Counted from the stretch's first letter, positions 33,841-46,000 are shown. The stretch is DNA of 64,000 nt from Impatiens glandulifera (GCF_907164915.1 NC_061869.1:42901771-42965770), one strand, 5' to 3'. Notes: generated by a model not told the origin, from the letters alone. Numbers and translations: made by a program.

Positions 33841-36160
33841 GAATTGAAAAAAACATTATTTTGATCGACGAGTTTGAAACATTTGGGACGCTCTTTAAAT
33901 GTTTTATTTAGAAAATGTTAGGGGAATTAATTTTAAGGTTTAAAAAAATTATGTTTATAAAATTAGGATTTGTAGACACTCCCTAGTTTACCATCCCGTC
34001 GAATTTGGAAAAGATTGGGAGTTTTTTAATGGAAAGTATGTCATAGGCCTACTTTTATTTTTTTTTCAAAATTTATTAACCTCATGACTAGATACCCGTC
34101 ACCTAATTTTAAAAATTAGGAAATTGAGAGAGTGAGTTTGGCGTTTGGTTACGCGTGGGAAAAAGTTTTTTAGACGATATGTCCCACAACGCCCCTAAGG
34201 TCTCTACTAATTAATTTTTTGTTGTTCTTTAAATACCTTATGTTTTACAATTTAAATTTTTCCATTTAACATTTAAAGGTTCGAACGCAAGAAAATGACA
34301 AAGAATGAAGTAGACGAAGACACATCCTAAAAGCCTTGATAAATATTCCACAAATAAAGTTTTTCTAAAAAATTCAAAACCAAGAACATTATTGACCAAC
34401 ATTTAATAGGCCTAAGTCTAGATTGATTTTTAAAAACTTTAATAAATTAAATTAAAAAATATTATAGAGGCTCTATTTATATTTATTTTTTGGGGTTATA
34501 TAAAAAAATTGAGTTCAAGAGAACTCATAAAAGAATAAAAAAAATTAAAGTCATATGTCTAAGTAAGGCTAGGTTCAATTTTTTGTCAAGAGTTTAATTT
34601 TAAAGTTCTTCTAACCTAGGATTAAGCAAGCCACAAACTTAACTAAACAAATAAAAAAATGTCAAAACCTAAAACTAAAGTGAAAAAAAAACTTATAAAA
34701 AATATAAAATAAACAAAAAGAAAGTTGAAGAATGCAGCAAGCGCCGCTAGCAGAGCTTCATAAGTTCTCTTAGTCGGCCAGAAGAACAATAGTAGGAGCG
34801 AAGCAAGCGTCGCCTGGAAAGCGTCAGAACCCTTGAAGAAGTGCTGAAAGGCTGAAGAACAAGCGTCACTATGACAAACAACATGCTGCTTTGTTTTTCT
34901 GGGTTTTCCTTTTGCAACCCTAATCCTATCAATTTGGTAGCGCTAAATGGCTCCTTTATCAAATATTATTGCAACTAATTTTTGTTAATATTGTAACCCA
35001 TGGAAAATGGATATGGCTATCCACTGGTTCTGCATCGCTTAGCACGCGCCATCTCATGAGGCGGACACGTGGCAATATAGGAGGGAGATATCATATTGCG
35101 GGATGGCTCAAGGTTCGATGCGTTTCAATCTTGGTTTGCGTGTCAAACATCTTTTAAAAAAAAATATTTAGTTTTTAAAAAAAAATTGAAAATACCTGGA
35201 GTGGTAAGAAATTAATTAAGTAAAAATAATTAATCATTTGTTCAGTTTTAAATAATATGGGAGCCTTAATAACAATTTAACCTGATCTTGTTTTAAATTA
35301 ATCAAACATAACTAATTTAAAAGATAATTTATTTGAAAATTAATATCACTAAGAGATTTAATGAAAAAATCAATAAAATGATACTGTATAAATGTATTTA
35401 GACTAGAGTTTCTGAAACATGGTGGTTCGTGGTCTGTTTACACTCGTGAAAGGGCTTTCACGATATTTCCTCTACGCCTTCCTAAGAACGGTTTTCAAAA
35501 ATTCTTCTAGAATAATCAAAGTCTGGATTTAATAAATCCAATTATAAGATTTATTTCATTTAAAGTCCTAAGGATGGGCTTAAAATAATTGTACAAAATT
35601 ATTTAAAAGGGGCGTGTACATGTTGTGTTGGTATTTAGATCTAACAAAACCTAAAAATATTAGGGGAAAATGTTATAATTTAAAAATAAATTTCAAACGG
35701 GGCCTTCTTCAAAACATTGGAATAAAAAACATCCCAAATATATAAAATATATCATTTTCTAACCTTTCGGGATTATTTGAAAATCAATTTCAAAATACCA
35801 TTTCTAGGTCAAATTTTGGGATTTATCAAATTAGGCCATTTCAAGATCTGATTTTTGTTCCATTAGTTTTGAAATGATGAATATGGTTCATACATGATAT
35901 ATATTATGATTCTAAACATAGAAATCACATAATCCAGCACAACCACAAATCAAACTTAAGAAATTTGAAAAAAAAATCAAATTTCAAATCACAAATCATA
36001 ATACAAATGATCTTGAAGTATACCACCAGCAGGAGAACACTCCTATAAGATGTTGGAAACTTTCTCGAAGCTTCAAGATCATCGGAGAAAGTTTTCACAA
36101 AACTGTTTTTGGCCGGAATTTGAATCCATCGATTAAAGTTGTTCCATTAGATTACGACGT
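33841..36160. other. Unassigned, mostly AT-rich
   Basis: No gene or element boundary recognised. A GC-richer patch at 34735-35160 has short frames on both strands but no known motif. From about 35400 on, the text resembles noncoding sequence of a gypsy element, leading into the minisatellites. Confidence 0.35.
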
Positions 36161-36170
36161 CTCACAATCC

Positions 36171-36365
36171 AGCGTTACTAGGACTATGATGGATCCCAAT
36201 CTAGCCTTACCATGACTATGACGACTCCCAATCCAGCATTACCAGGACTATGTCGGCTCCTGATCCGGCCTTACCAGGATTATGATGAATCCAAAAATCC
36301 AGCCTTACCAGGATTATAACGGCTCTCAATCTTGCTTTATCATGATAAAAACAAGATCATTTCCA
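36171..36365. repeat. 32-bp minisatellite
   Basis: Six units anchored on AGC(C/A/G)TTAC at 36171, 36203, 36235, 36267, 36301, 36333. Unit content: CCAATCCAGCCTTACCAGGA plus CTATGACGG. Spacing 32 bp with one 34. Confidence 0.88.
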
Positions 36366-36379
36366 AGTCAGAAATTAAT

Positions 36380-36670
36380 ACCTTGATCTCTAGTATTGTA
36401 TGCTATGTCGTAATTCCCAGCGGTTAGTTATTCCCCGACTAGGAGTGGACTAATCGACCTATAGTATTGTATTACTACGTTATTCCCCTAAGCTAGTACC
36501 CAACTAGGAGGGGTCTAATCGATCTCTAGTATTGTATTATAACGTCATTCTCCAGATCTAGTCCCCAACTAGGAGTAGATTAATCAACCTCTAGTAGTGT
36601 ATTACTACATTGGAAAATCCCCAACTAGTCCTCAGCTAATAATGGATTAGTCGGCCTCTACTTTTGTATA
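36380..36670. repeat. 65-bp minisatellite
   Basis: TAGTATTGTATTACTACGT-like anchors at 36391, 36462, 36527, 36592 and a decayed one near 36659, with CCCCAACTAGGAGTGG in each unit. Period 65 bp, with one 71 and one 67. Confidence 0.85.
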
Positions 36671-37211
36671 ATTATGTCACATGAAAAAAGGGAGAACTAC
36701 GCAAGACTTGATTCTCCCAAAGAAAATAAAAAAAAAATATCAAGGACAAAAGGAAGATACATAGGCAACCTTTATATAGGTCTGGTCTCAATATAAAATA
36801 AATAAATAAATAAATAAAAGAATAGTTATTCCTAACTTTGTCCCCACAAGGTCTTAGGACAGTGGGAACCTTGATTCTTTCCACCAATTGCTGATAAGGA
36901 TTTTAGGAAATAAGTAGGGATAAAAGTCAAGGGCGTCTCCATTAATTAAGAGATGATTTATCTTCCAAAAAAAACCCGAGTTTCCGGAAAACTCCAATCG
37001 ACGGATATCCTTAATAAGCTAGTTTTCGAGCTATGCGATTATCCAGATAGTTAACCCTCTATGTAAAAAAATAACTGGAATAAACCCCCTAAAGCCAACA
37101 CAAAGCCGTAATATGAGAAAGGACGTCCCATTCCCCTTTGTATAATAGAACATATAGAGTTAGACTCAAGACTTCAAAAAACTATCTATAACTTCCTATG
37201 TAGTTTGAGGT

Positions 37212-37465
37212 TTGAAATCACCGTTTATGGTCACTCGGGCAGTTATCCCGATGACTATCACAAGAAAAAAATGTATCAATTCCTCCAAATACACCCTAAG
37301 AAAGCAAATATATATATATATATAACAATCCCGTGTATGTTGAGATGTTGAAATCACCGTTTATGCTCCCTCGGGCAGTTGTCCCGATGACTATCTCAAG
37401 AGCAAAATGCATTAATTCCTACAAATATACCCCAGAATTCAAAATGCATTAATTCCTACAAATTT
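37212..37465. repeat. 136-bp duplication and 21-bp triplication next to truncated gypsy
   Basis: TTGAAATCACCGTTTATG starts at 37212 and 37348, followed in each by CTCGGGCAGTT(A/G)TCCCGATG. A short phrase AATG(C/T)AT(T/C)AATTCCT(A/C)C closes each copy, and a third copy of it abuts the gypsy pol at about 37466. A short (TA)n lies at 37309-37325. Confidence 0.8.
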
Positions 37466-38585
37466 TGGCATTGGGTGGAAGTTCAATTCGATACGCTACC
37501 TGACCAACCTTGTCAATGATCTTGAATGGACCATAAAATTTAGGTCGAAGTTTTTGATGCCGTTCCTGAGTCATTGTAAGCTGTCGATATGGGTGAGCTT
37601 TCAGGTACTTTTTCTCCTACTTCCAGTACTACAAATTTGTATTGTTTATCATAGTTTTGTTTCATCCTATTTTGTGCTCTTGAGAGGTGGAACTTGGCTA
37701 AACTAATTTCTTTTTCTCGTGCTTGCAGGCTTCTGTCTACATTTTCGTTAGTGGAGTCCCCTGCTAAGTATGGTACATGAACGGGAGGAGGGTGACCATA
37801 TACGAGTTCAAATGGAGATACACCAATTGCTGAATGAAAATTTGTTTTGTACCACCATTTCGATAAAGGTAACCATTTAACCCACGAATTTGGTTGTTGT
37901 CCCACCATACATCTAAGATATGTCTCTAAACATTTGTTAATGATTTCTGTTTGTCCGTCTGTTTGTGGATGATAGGCTGTAGATAAAGCTTGAGTAATTC
38001 CTTGTAGTTTTAAGAATGCTTTCCAAAATGAACTTAAAAACACTTTATCTTTATCGCTTATAATGACTTGAGGCATTCCATGTAACTTGAAAATCGAATA
38101 AAAAAAACAGTAGCAATTGTTTGGGCAGACTAAGGATGTTTAATTGGCATAAAATGTGTCATTTTTGAAAGTCTATCAACAACTACAAATATAACAGTTT
38201 TGCCTTGAGATTTAGGTAACCCTTCTATAAAATCCATAGATATTTCAGTCCAAATAAGATTAGGAATAGGAAGAGGTTGCAAAAGACCATTAGGGAGTGT
38301 ATTACTAGTTTTATTGATTTGACAAATATTGCAATTTCGAATAAATTCTCTTATATCTTTTAACATTCCTTTCCAAAAATAAGCCAATTGCATTCTTTTG
38401 GAAGTTGCAAGCACTCTAGAATGTCCTCCCACGGGGGAAGAATGCATAGACTCAATTAATTCCTGTCTTAATCTTTTATTGTAACCAACTACCAATTTAC
38501 CATTTCTTCTAAGTTGGTTGTCTAGGTAGGTAAAATCTGGATGAGAATTTGGATTGTTTTTTAAGTCTAAAATTATCCCTTGCAT
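37466..38585 (-). pseudogene. Gypsy integrase (zinc domain, core, start of C-terminal domain)
   Basis: H2C2 zinc site in HSSPVGGHSRVL...CNICQINK (38500-38320), first Asp in ISMDFIEGLPK, second Asp in QVIISDKDKVFLSSF, Glu in QTDGQTEIINKCLE. All three catalytic residues can be read. A stop after MPIKHP (38130) and frameshifts near 38100 and 37560 break it. It follows the RNase H with no gap. The C-terminal GQVAYRIELP segment is where it is cut off. Confidence 0.87.
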
Positions 38586-38600
38586 ATTTATGTCAGTTGT

Positions 38601-40817
38601 CTATGATTCTGTAATTTGGTCAATAATAGGAGATTGGTATATAGAGAAAGCCCACAATTTCCCTTCTCTTCTTGAGAGGGCATCTGCCACTATATTTTCC
38701 TTTTCTTTCTTGTACATAACTGTAAAATCAAATCCTAATAATTTGTAGAGCCACTTTTCTTGACTAATTGTATGAATTCTTTGTTCTAAAAGGTATTTAA
38801 GGGGTTCATGATCTGTTTTTATGATGAAAGGTTTAAATTGTAGATAGGACTTCCATTTTTTAACTGCAAATATTAAAGATAGTAGCTCTTTTTCGTATGT
38901 AGGTAATAGTTTGTTAGAATGAGCTAAAACTTTGCTAATGTAAGCAATTGGTCTATTTTTTTGTATGAGAACTGCAGCCATGCCTACATTACTTGCGTCA
39001 GTTTCTACTATAAATGTCTCTTTAAAATCTGGGAGTCCTAGAACTGGGGGTGAACACATGGCATTTTTAAGATTTGTAAAAGCTATTTCTGATTCGTTGG
39101 TCCATTTAAAACTTTCTTTCTTTAATAAATTCACTAAAGGTTTAGCTATAAGACCATAATTACAAATAAATTTTCTATAGTACCCTGTTAAACCAAAAAA
39201 GCCTCTTAAAAGTTTGAGCGTAGATGGTATAGGCCAATTTTGCATAGCACTTATCTTATCAGGATCAGCCTCAACTCCTTGAGCAGAAATAATATGTCTC
39301 AAATAGTCTATCTTTTTACATGCAAATGTACATTTAGATCTCTTTAAAAACAGATTATGATGTTTTAAGGTATCAAAAACTATTCTTAAGTGCATTAAAT
39401 GATCATGCCATGTTATACTATAAATCAATATATCATCAAAGAACACTAATATAAATTTTCGAAGATAAGGCTTAAATATAGTGTTCATTAAACTCTGAAA
39501 TGTAGAAGGAGCATTAGTAAGACCAAATGGCATAACAAGAAATTCATATAGTCCTTCATGTGTCCTAAAAGCTGTTTTGTGAGTGTCATTATGGTTCATT
39601 CTAATTTGATGGAATCCTGCTGTAAGATCAAGCTTAGAATATATTTGACTATCATGTAATTCATCTAAAAGCTCCTCTATAATTGGAATAGGAAATTTAT
39701 TCTTAATTATCATATGATTTAATTTATGATAGTCAACACATAAACGCCAAGTGTGATCTTTTTTCTTGACCAGAATAATTGGTGCTGCAAAAGCACTATG
39801 ACTATGTTTAATAATTCCTTGTTCCAACATTTCAGATACCAATTTTTCTATTTCTGTTTTTTGTATTGCAGAGTATCTGTATGGACTAAGACTAATTGGA
39901 GTTGATCCCTCTTTTAGGAGGATACAATGATCATGTGGTCTATGTGGAGGTAATCCTTTTGGCTCTTGAAATAGTTCTTGGAATTCGTCTAACATTGAAT
40001 CAAGTTTTTCCTTAGGTAAATCATATTCATTATTTGTGGCTAAGGAATAAAAATGAGGTTTGAAAGGTTCATCAATTAGTATAGTAGTGGGTCTCTTATA
40101 TTTTTTAAAATTATGAGCTCCTAAAATACTACAGATTTCAGCATCAGAATTTCCTCTAAGAGTGACTCTACCATTTTTATGTAAGAATGATAATTTTTGG
40201 TGTAAAAAATCACAATGTATGTCTGAAAGTGACACCAACCATTCAATGCCTAATATAACATCATATTTAGGCATTGTTAGTACTCTAAGATCTCTCATGA
40301 ATTCATAATCCTGTATAGTACATAATATATGTTGATACATAAGACATCTAGGTAATTGATTTCCATTAATAACAGATACTGAAAAGGTAGATGTCTTAAT
40401 CAATTTGTCTTTAATATGAGGAAGCCATTTAGAATTTATGAAATTATGTGTACTTCCTGAATCGATTAGTATTTCAACATTTATTTTTCCTAATTTTCCA
40501 GGAAGACAAAGAGTTCTATATGATGATGGACCATTGATAGCATTCAAGGATATTCCCGATAATTCATCAACATCTTCAGCTAGTGGATCATCTAATTCAG
40601 GTTGTGATTCATCTATAAGTTCAGAGTTTTCCAACATATAAAATTCTCCTTTACATTTATGAGTAGAATTAAATTTTTCAGTACAATAATAACACTCATT
40701 TTTTTGCTCTTTTTTCTGCCATAAACTTGGGATCCAATTTCTTTTAATCCTTTCTACGATTATTATTATTCCATTGAAATTTTGTTGGCTTAGGAGTAGG
40801 TAATAAGGGGGGTCCAT
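38601..40817 (-). CDS. pol: Gypsy pol fragment: protease, reverse transcriptase, RNase H (738 codons open)
   Basis: ATG at 40817. CYYCTEKFNSTHKC is the gag-type knuckle at the start. Protease active site ILIDSGSTHNFI (about residues 115-126). RT blocks: PYRYSAIQKTEIEKLV, WRLCVDYHKLN, SKLDLTAGFHQI, FGLTNAPSTFQ, FFDDILIYS (catalytic FxDD). RNase H: FIVETDASNVGMAAVLIQ and YEKELLSLIFAVKKW, ending NIVADALSRREGKLW. No stop across this length, so the enzymes might still be translatable, but the surrounding element is broken. In a working element this would be part of one gag-pol polyprotein. Confidence 0.9.
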   Translation of the reverse strand: MDPPYYLLLSQQNFNGIIIIVERIKRNWIPSLWQKKEQKNECYYCTEKFNSTHKCKGEFYMLENSELIDESQPELDDPLAEDVDELSGISLNAINGPSSYRTLCLPGKLGKINVEILIDSGSTHNFINSKWLPHIKDKLIKTSTFSVSVINGNQLPRCLMYQHILCTIQDYEFMRDLRVLTMPKYDVILGIEWLVSLSDIHCDFLHQKLSFLHKNGRVTLRGNSDAEICSILGAHNFKKYKRPTTILIDEPFKPHFYSLATNNEYDLPKEKLDSMLDEFQELFQEPKGLPPHRPHDHCILLKEGSTPISLSPYRYSAIQKTEIEKLVSEMLEQGIIKHSHSAFAAPIILVKKKDHTWRLCVDYHKLNHMIIKNKFPIPIIEELLDELHDSQIYSKLDLTAGFHQIRMNHNDTHKTAFRTHEGLYEFLVMPFGLTNAPSTFQSLMNTIFKPYLRKFILVFFDDILIYSITWHDHLMHLRIVFDTLKHHNLFLKRSKCTFACKKIDYLRHIISAQGVEADPDKISAMQNWPIPSTLKLLRGFFGLTGYYRKFICNYGLIAKPLVNLLKKESFKWTNESEIAFTNLKNAMCSPPVLGLPDFKETFIVETDASNVGMAAVLIQKNRPIAYISKVLAHSNKLLPTYEKELLSLIFAVKKWKSYLQFKPFIIKTDHEPLKYLLEQRIHTISQEKWLYKLLGFDFTVMYKKEKENIVADALSRREGKLWAFSIYQSPIIDQITES

Positions 40818-41724
40818 TATTATGTAGATAGACTTTTAAAGAATTATATGTTGCTTCTTGAACTCTAGCAATTGCCATAGCATCATTCAATGAATTAGGA
40901 TGTAAAAGTCTAACAGAATTAGCAATTTCCTTTCTTATTCCACCTAAGTAACAGTTTAGCATGTAATCATTCGGCATTAGGGGAAGCCTATATGAAATCT
41001 AAATAAATTTATCGTTATGATCATTAATTGGACCGACTTGTTTGAGATTCATTAGTTCACCCATAGGATCATCAAAAATTGTTTGTCCAAATTTTTTCTT
41101 AATTTATGTTTTAAGAAAATCCCAAGTAATAACAAAATTTGCATCTAAATGATTTCGAAAATTTGTATACCATAATCTTGCCTTATCTTTGAAATGTAGA
41201 CGAGCAATTCTTGGCTGAATATCAAGAGGAGTATTATCGACTTCAAAAAACTCTTCAACTGCATAAATCCATCCATTAACATCATTGCCGTCGAATTTAG
41301 GAAAGTCGATTCTGGTGAAACTTTTGTGTATATGGTAAGGTCTATTATTCCTATCTCTTGGGTTATGATCATAATTATTGACATCATAGAATTCTCGTTG
41401 TTCTTGAGGATTGTGATGACGTCTTCCATCTCGATCCGGATTGCCTGCAGGTTGTTCTTGAGGATCGTGATGACGTCTTGCATCTCGATCTTGATTGTCT
41501 TTAGAAAGTTCATCAAGTCTTGATAATATTTGTTTCATCGTTTCCTCGGTTCTTTTTTGTTGTTCTGTCCATTTGGATTCAAATTTGTATACTAAATCCT
41601 CGGTATGCTCAAGCATTTTGATTTGCTTATTTACTTTTTCGTTGAGCACGTTGACACGAACATATAACTCGTCTGTTTCTGTATTTGATTCTTCAAGATC
41701 TGATCTTGATCTAGTTCCCACCAT
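40744..41724 (-). pseudogene. gag: Gypsy gag
   Basis: ATG at 41724, MVGTRSRSDLEESNTE, a coiled region (about residues 20-75), a His/Arg/Asp-rich tandem (RDARRHHDPQEQPAGNPDRD and a near repeat), then the retrotransposon gag core FTRIDFPKFDGNDVNGWIYAVEEFF and ARLHFKDKARLWYTNF. Stops at about 41104 and 41000 lie in frame. The last part (MPNDYMLNCYLGGIRKEIA, MAIARVQEATY) continues to 40744 and overlaps the start of the pol frame by a one-base shift. Confidence 0.85.
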
Positions 41725-41800
41725 TTTGATCTGATCTTGAAGTTGCTTCTTGATGAGTAAAAAAAATGCACAGATTTGAATGAGGTCGGAGGGTCTTTTA

Positions 41801-41812
41801 GCTCTGATACCA
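41801..41812 (-). other. Primer binding site of gypsy element
   Basis: TGGTATCAGAGC on the minus strand, one base from the LTR edge; complementary to initiator tRNA-Met. Confidence 0.85.
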
Positions 41813-41813
41813 A

Positions 41814-42111
41814 TGTGACGATACTAGGGAATATTTGGAGAATTGAAAGAAGGGGATGAGAAGACAGTAAGAAGAGTTGCAAGAAGAAGAAAGAAATCAA
41901 GAAAACACAAGGTGAGAGGAAAATATAACTTCATAGAAAAGATTAGTCAATATTACACTGATGGATCAAAGTTATATAAATAGCTTTGTAATCTGATAAC
42001 TTTTGTTTTTAATTAAAAGAATAATAACTTTATTTAATTTTATCATAACTTCAAGGACTATTTTATATTTATATAATATATTAACATTAGGTTTAGATTT
42101 CATTTGTTACA
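41814..42111 (-). repeat. Short 5' LTR of gypsy element
   Basis: 298 bp. Plus-strand text starts TGTGACGATACTAGGG and ends ATTTGTTACA, so the ends form a near-inverted repeat (TGTGAC/GTTACA). The right edge could be two bases further. No second LTR is in the window. Confidence 0.7.
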
Positions 42112-43759
42112 CAGCCGTTTCTCCCTTTGAGTTTTTCGCCGCTTCTTCTAGGTTTTTTCTAGGTTTACTCCCTTTCAACTCTTCTGTTACATGTACATCG
42201 AGACTTTGAGCTATATTCGTTACAATATGACCTTCCGAATATTCCTGCAATAGCTACGCTGGAATCTTCCTGCGGAAAATCGGATTCCCAATTTAGAGGG
42301 AGAGTTTTTCTCTGTTCTCCGGTGTTGATTCTTCCTACTACTCTCCAAGAGCTAAGCGATGAAAAAATCGATATGATTCTGAGGAGGACTTTGAGCAAGC
42401 GATGTCCATTCTTCTAGAGAATCTTTGTGCAACCATTGCATCGATAACTGGCGAGGCGGACGACGACGAAGGAAAACGATGAACGTATGTCAGACCTTTC
42501 CCCAACCTTTCCTTATGTCTAAATTCTTAAACTTCTTTCAAATGTTCAAATAAGCCTTCTATTTTTCCATCTTTTTAAATTCAGCCTCGAACATAATTTT
42601 TGAATTAATTTTATTAATTCGTAATTAATTCAGCCCCTAATGTTTATGCAATTGTGTACTTTGGCCCAAAGACTCTTTTAACGTCCAATTTTGACCTCAA
42701 AGTTCCAATTTAGATTATTTTGAATAATTCCAAAATTTTGACTCTTGAAATATTTGCTCATATCCAATTCGATCCTCCAAGTCAATATATGTCAAATTTT
42801 GATATAAAGTTTCAACTTCAACATTTTAGAAAAAAAAAAAAATTGGCTTGTTTGGTTCCCTCTACAATAAACAACCTATTTCATTAAATATAGTCTCTAA
42901 ATAATTTTAGAAAAATTCATAAAATTCAGGGATATTCAAAAATATTATTTTATACAAGAATAATATTTCTTCACAAATTTTAGGGCCCGTTTAGAAAATT
43001 ACTTTATTTGAAACGCTCATATCTTGAGTTATATAATTCAGAAAATTACAAATTAGCATGTACACAAAATTATTTTTGACTTCCACAATTTTTTTTGAAA
43101 TTAGGATCATATTTTATAAAACACTCATTTTCGTAGTGTCATATTTGTAGTCATGTAGCTTCGAAAATTCCAAATTCGAGTATCATGTGGTCCCAAAAAT
43201 ATATTCGACAGGCATATAAACATTTAATATTTTCAAACATATTTAAAAAAATTCTTGATTTTGATTGTGTAAACGGGATACTAATTCCCTCAAATCACTG
43301 GTAAAAATATAAATTTGGTCAATAAAGACTCAAACAATTCCGGTCCATATAGAGTCGGGTCAATAACACAAAAACAATAGAGACTCAAACAATTTCAGTC
43401 CCTATAGATGGGGTCAATAAACACAAAAACAAGTGCTGTCTCTATTAAGAATTTCAATAAGTACCGTTTTCAAATCAATCACTATGAATATTTATTAATA
43501 TATACATCAATCATATAAATTAATTATATATATTTATAAAAATATATATATATATATATTTATTTTATTTTATTTTGGGGAAAACGGTTAAAACATTTTC
43601 AATAAAATCACAAAAGTGGGAGGATCAAAAATCAAAACGGGACAACTCTTAACTAGGATTATAAGATGACAATCAAACGACCCCAAAGAACCTGATTAGT
43701 AGCAATCAAACATACAAGAAATAGAGATTATAAACAAAGATTATAAACTGTACCAAATC
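42112..43759. other. Unassigned, AT-rich; probable old LTR-retrotransposon noncoding sequence
   Basis: No gene found. Text near 43000-43250 (GGGCCCGTTTAGAAAA, TTCGTAGTGTCA) resembles 19330-19500. The tail near 43650-43759 may be the 3' end of LINE copy 3. Confidence 0.35.
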
Positions 43760-45591
43760 CTAATTATCCCAATCAGGATTTTTATTTTCATACCAATCTG
43801 ATGTTTTAAACATATTGTCTTCCTCTTCCCCTTGTCCTTCCTCTTCCCCTTCCCTTCCTCTTGCAATGAATGGGGGATGAACTGAAGAGGTTGATGAATA
43901 CTGTATATTCTTATCTTGATTTCTTTCTTTATATGAACTTGTTCTTATTTGATAGAAAGAATTATTCTTCAGAATTTCTAAGCTCTTCACCTTGTTGTTT
44001 CTTAACTTGAATTTCGAGATCATTGTCTTTAATTCCTTCAGCTTCATATTTGGAATCCTCAACAACTTTAGATTCCTCTGTATCAACATTGTCATTCTCT
44101 TATTCCTCTTGATTAACTTAAGTATCTTCCTCTCTGTTTTCATCAGCAACCAATTAAACTTGATATGATTGAGAATCATCAACTATCTCTTCAACATGAT
44201 TAGGTTGAGGATCCACCTCCTACTTCGTATTGCTTTCTTCTTGTACATAATTTTCTTTATCTTCTATTTCATGTTCTTTAACCACATTTTGCTCTTTAAA
44301 AATAGGAACATTTGTGTCGTTTTCCTGCATCTTTGCTTTCTGACCATTACGAATTTTCTGATCTTCTTCCTTAGCCAAATCACATTTTGGGCTTGCATGT
44401 TGGAAAGTATTGTAGAAAGAGCATCTGTTTGGCCTCTACTAATAAGTGATTTCCATGACAGTAGGTTTTCCTTTTCTGTCTACTATTGTCATACTTTTCG
44501 GCAATGTGCTTCTAGGATGCACCTCAATGCTAATTCTAGCAAATGTTAGGTGCTCTCCTCCTTCAGTAATTGGATCCATGTATAATAGTCTACCCAATAA
44601 ACCTGTAAAATGACTAAGGGCTTCAGAATTGTACATATGTGCAAGTATATTCCAGAGCTTGAACCATATTTGTGTAGTTTCTTTTGGTTTACTCAATAGG
44701 TTCAAGTCTTCAGACCATTTTTCTAACTTAATACAATTGAATCCTATATATGTATGCCTATTTTCTAGAATTTCCTCTAGATTAGATCCCTTCTTGAATT
44801 TAAAGAAATATAAATCATGAACATTTAATGAAATCTTCTCCAGACCTTTTCCTTCCCATTGCTGCAACAGTGCATCTTTAGTAATTGGGAAGTATACTCT
44901 ATTTTTCCCTATGTAGTTTTCCATAACTACATTTTTCCATTCTCTTATATAGTTTTCCTCTACTTCAGCAGGCAATTTAAATTCAAATGGAGAATTCAGT
45001 ACCTCCACTTTTGTCTGTGTATTGCCCAAATAGATTTTCCTTTTATAAGAATGATCTTCTGACTTTTTTGTATTGTTGTTCTTCCAGACTTCATTAGTTT
45101 TCCATGTCGAGTTGCTCCTGATAGTATATGATTTAGATTTGGGAGCTTCATTAGTTCCCTCATTGTAGAAACTGGTCATTGAACAATTATTCGTATTCTT
45201 CTTTTTTCAACAGATTCCAGTCTTGAAGATAGTGGGTGTTGAGTTGAATTGTAATATGTTGTGCTTTCTCCTTATTGATGATAATTTCTCCCATTTTGGC
45301 ATGCATAAGGAACTTTATAATCTGATTCTTGAGCCCAAACAGATTAGCTATTTCATTATAGCGTATCTTCCAAGCTCCTTCATTATCCCCTTGTTTTTCT
45401 GCATTATTTTCAATAGAAATTTTCCCAGCAGTAGTTAGAGCAGATTGCTTAATTGTGTTGGTATCCTACTGTTCTTTGATAACTTCTTCAGAAATTCTTT
45501 CAAATTCTTTGACTGTTGTTTCCTTAATTCCTTCCAGCACAAAATCTCTAACTTATTTTGATTTATTACTTTTGTTCTTCCCCTTCCCCAT
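43760..45591 (-). pseudogene. LINE ORF1, copy 3: DUF4283-like domain, damaged knuckle
   Basis: ATG at 45591, MGKGKNKSNKSK, a stop, then VRDFVLEGIKETTVKEFERI. The middle is open from 45179 to 44439: GNTQTKVEVLNSPFEFKLPAE, NYIGKNRVYFPITKDALLQQWEGKG, HLTFARISIEVHPRSTLPKSM. The knuckle reads CSFYNTFQHASPKC, with the second Cys replaced by Tyr. A Glu/Lys-rich linker and a Gly/Arg-rich end near 43830 follow, closing with NKNPDWDN at 43760. As in copy 1, ORF2 is absent. Confidence 0.78.
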
Positions 45592-45739
45592 AATGGAAGA
45601 GACAGAGTAATAGAACAAATTAATTGCAGAAACCCTAAGAGATGATCAAAAGTAAACCGCAATCGAGGGCAAATTCTAACGACGCTTACAAATGTATAAG
45701 AAACCCTAGACTAACAACACTTAATGAACAACGCAAGAC

Positions 45740-46000
45740 AATACCGAGATGCCCATGTCGATCGTCCCGTGCCGCTTGTGCCTGTTGTGTCGCTTGAGCC
45801 GATCGTGTCGTGCCGCTTGTGCCGATGGCGCTTCCTTTGATTAATGATAATTCCGATATCGATTTGATGATTTACAGTGCAAGACAATACATGTCGTATG
45901 TGTCTTTCTGTCTGTGCCTATCGTGCCGTTGTACCAATCGTGTTGTCTGTGCCGATCGTGTCGCCCGTGTCGATCGTTCGGTTTGTGCAAATCGTGAATC
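45740..46000 (-). repeat. 5' UTR repeats of LINE copy 3
   Basis: Repeated GTGCCGATCGTGTCG-like units, the complement of those at 29810-29935, upstream of the ORF1 ATG at 45591. Confidence 0.65.

Larger units (their letters stand above)
37466..42111 (-). mobile_element. Ty3/gypsy element, chromovirus-like, truncated at integrase C-terminus
   Basis: Minus-strand order: short LTR (42111-41814), primer site, gag, protease-RT-RNase H, integrase. RT before integrase is the gypsy order. IFVVVDRLSKMTHF in the integrase and gag with a single CCHC knuckle fit chromoviruses. The integrase C-terminus ends abruptly at VAYRIELPPNAK (37466) and neither chromodomain nor 3' LTR follows, so the element lost its 3' end. 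No target duplication can be checked. Confidence 0.9.

Noticed and set aside
34735..35160. Candidate small genes in a GC-richer patch
   Set aside because: Frames are short, on both strands and without motif; left as unassigned.
42165..42480. Possible host exon next to the gypsy LTR
   Set aside because: Short frames on both strands, no recognisable domain and no splice-site pattern that I can defend.
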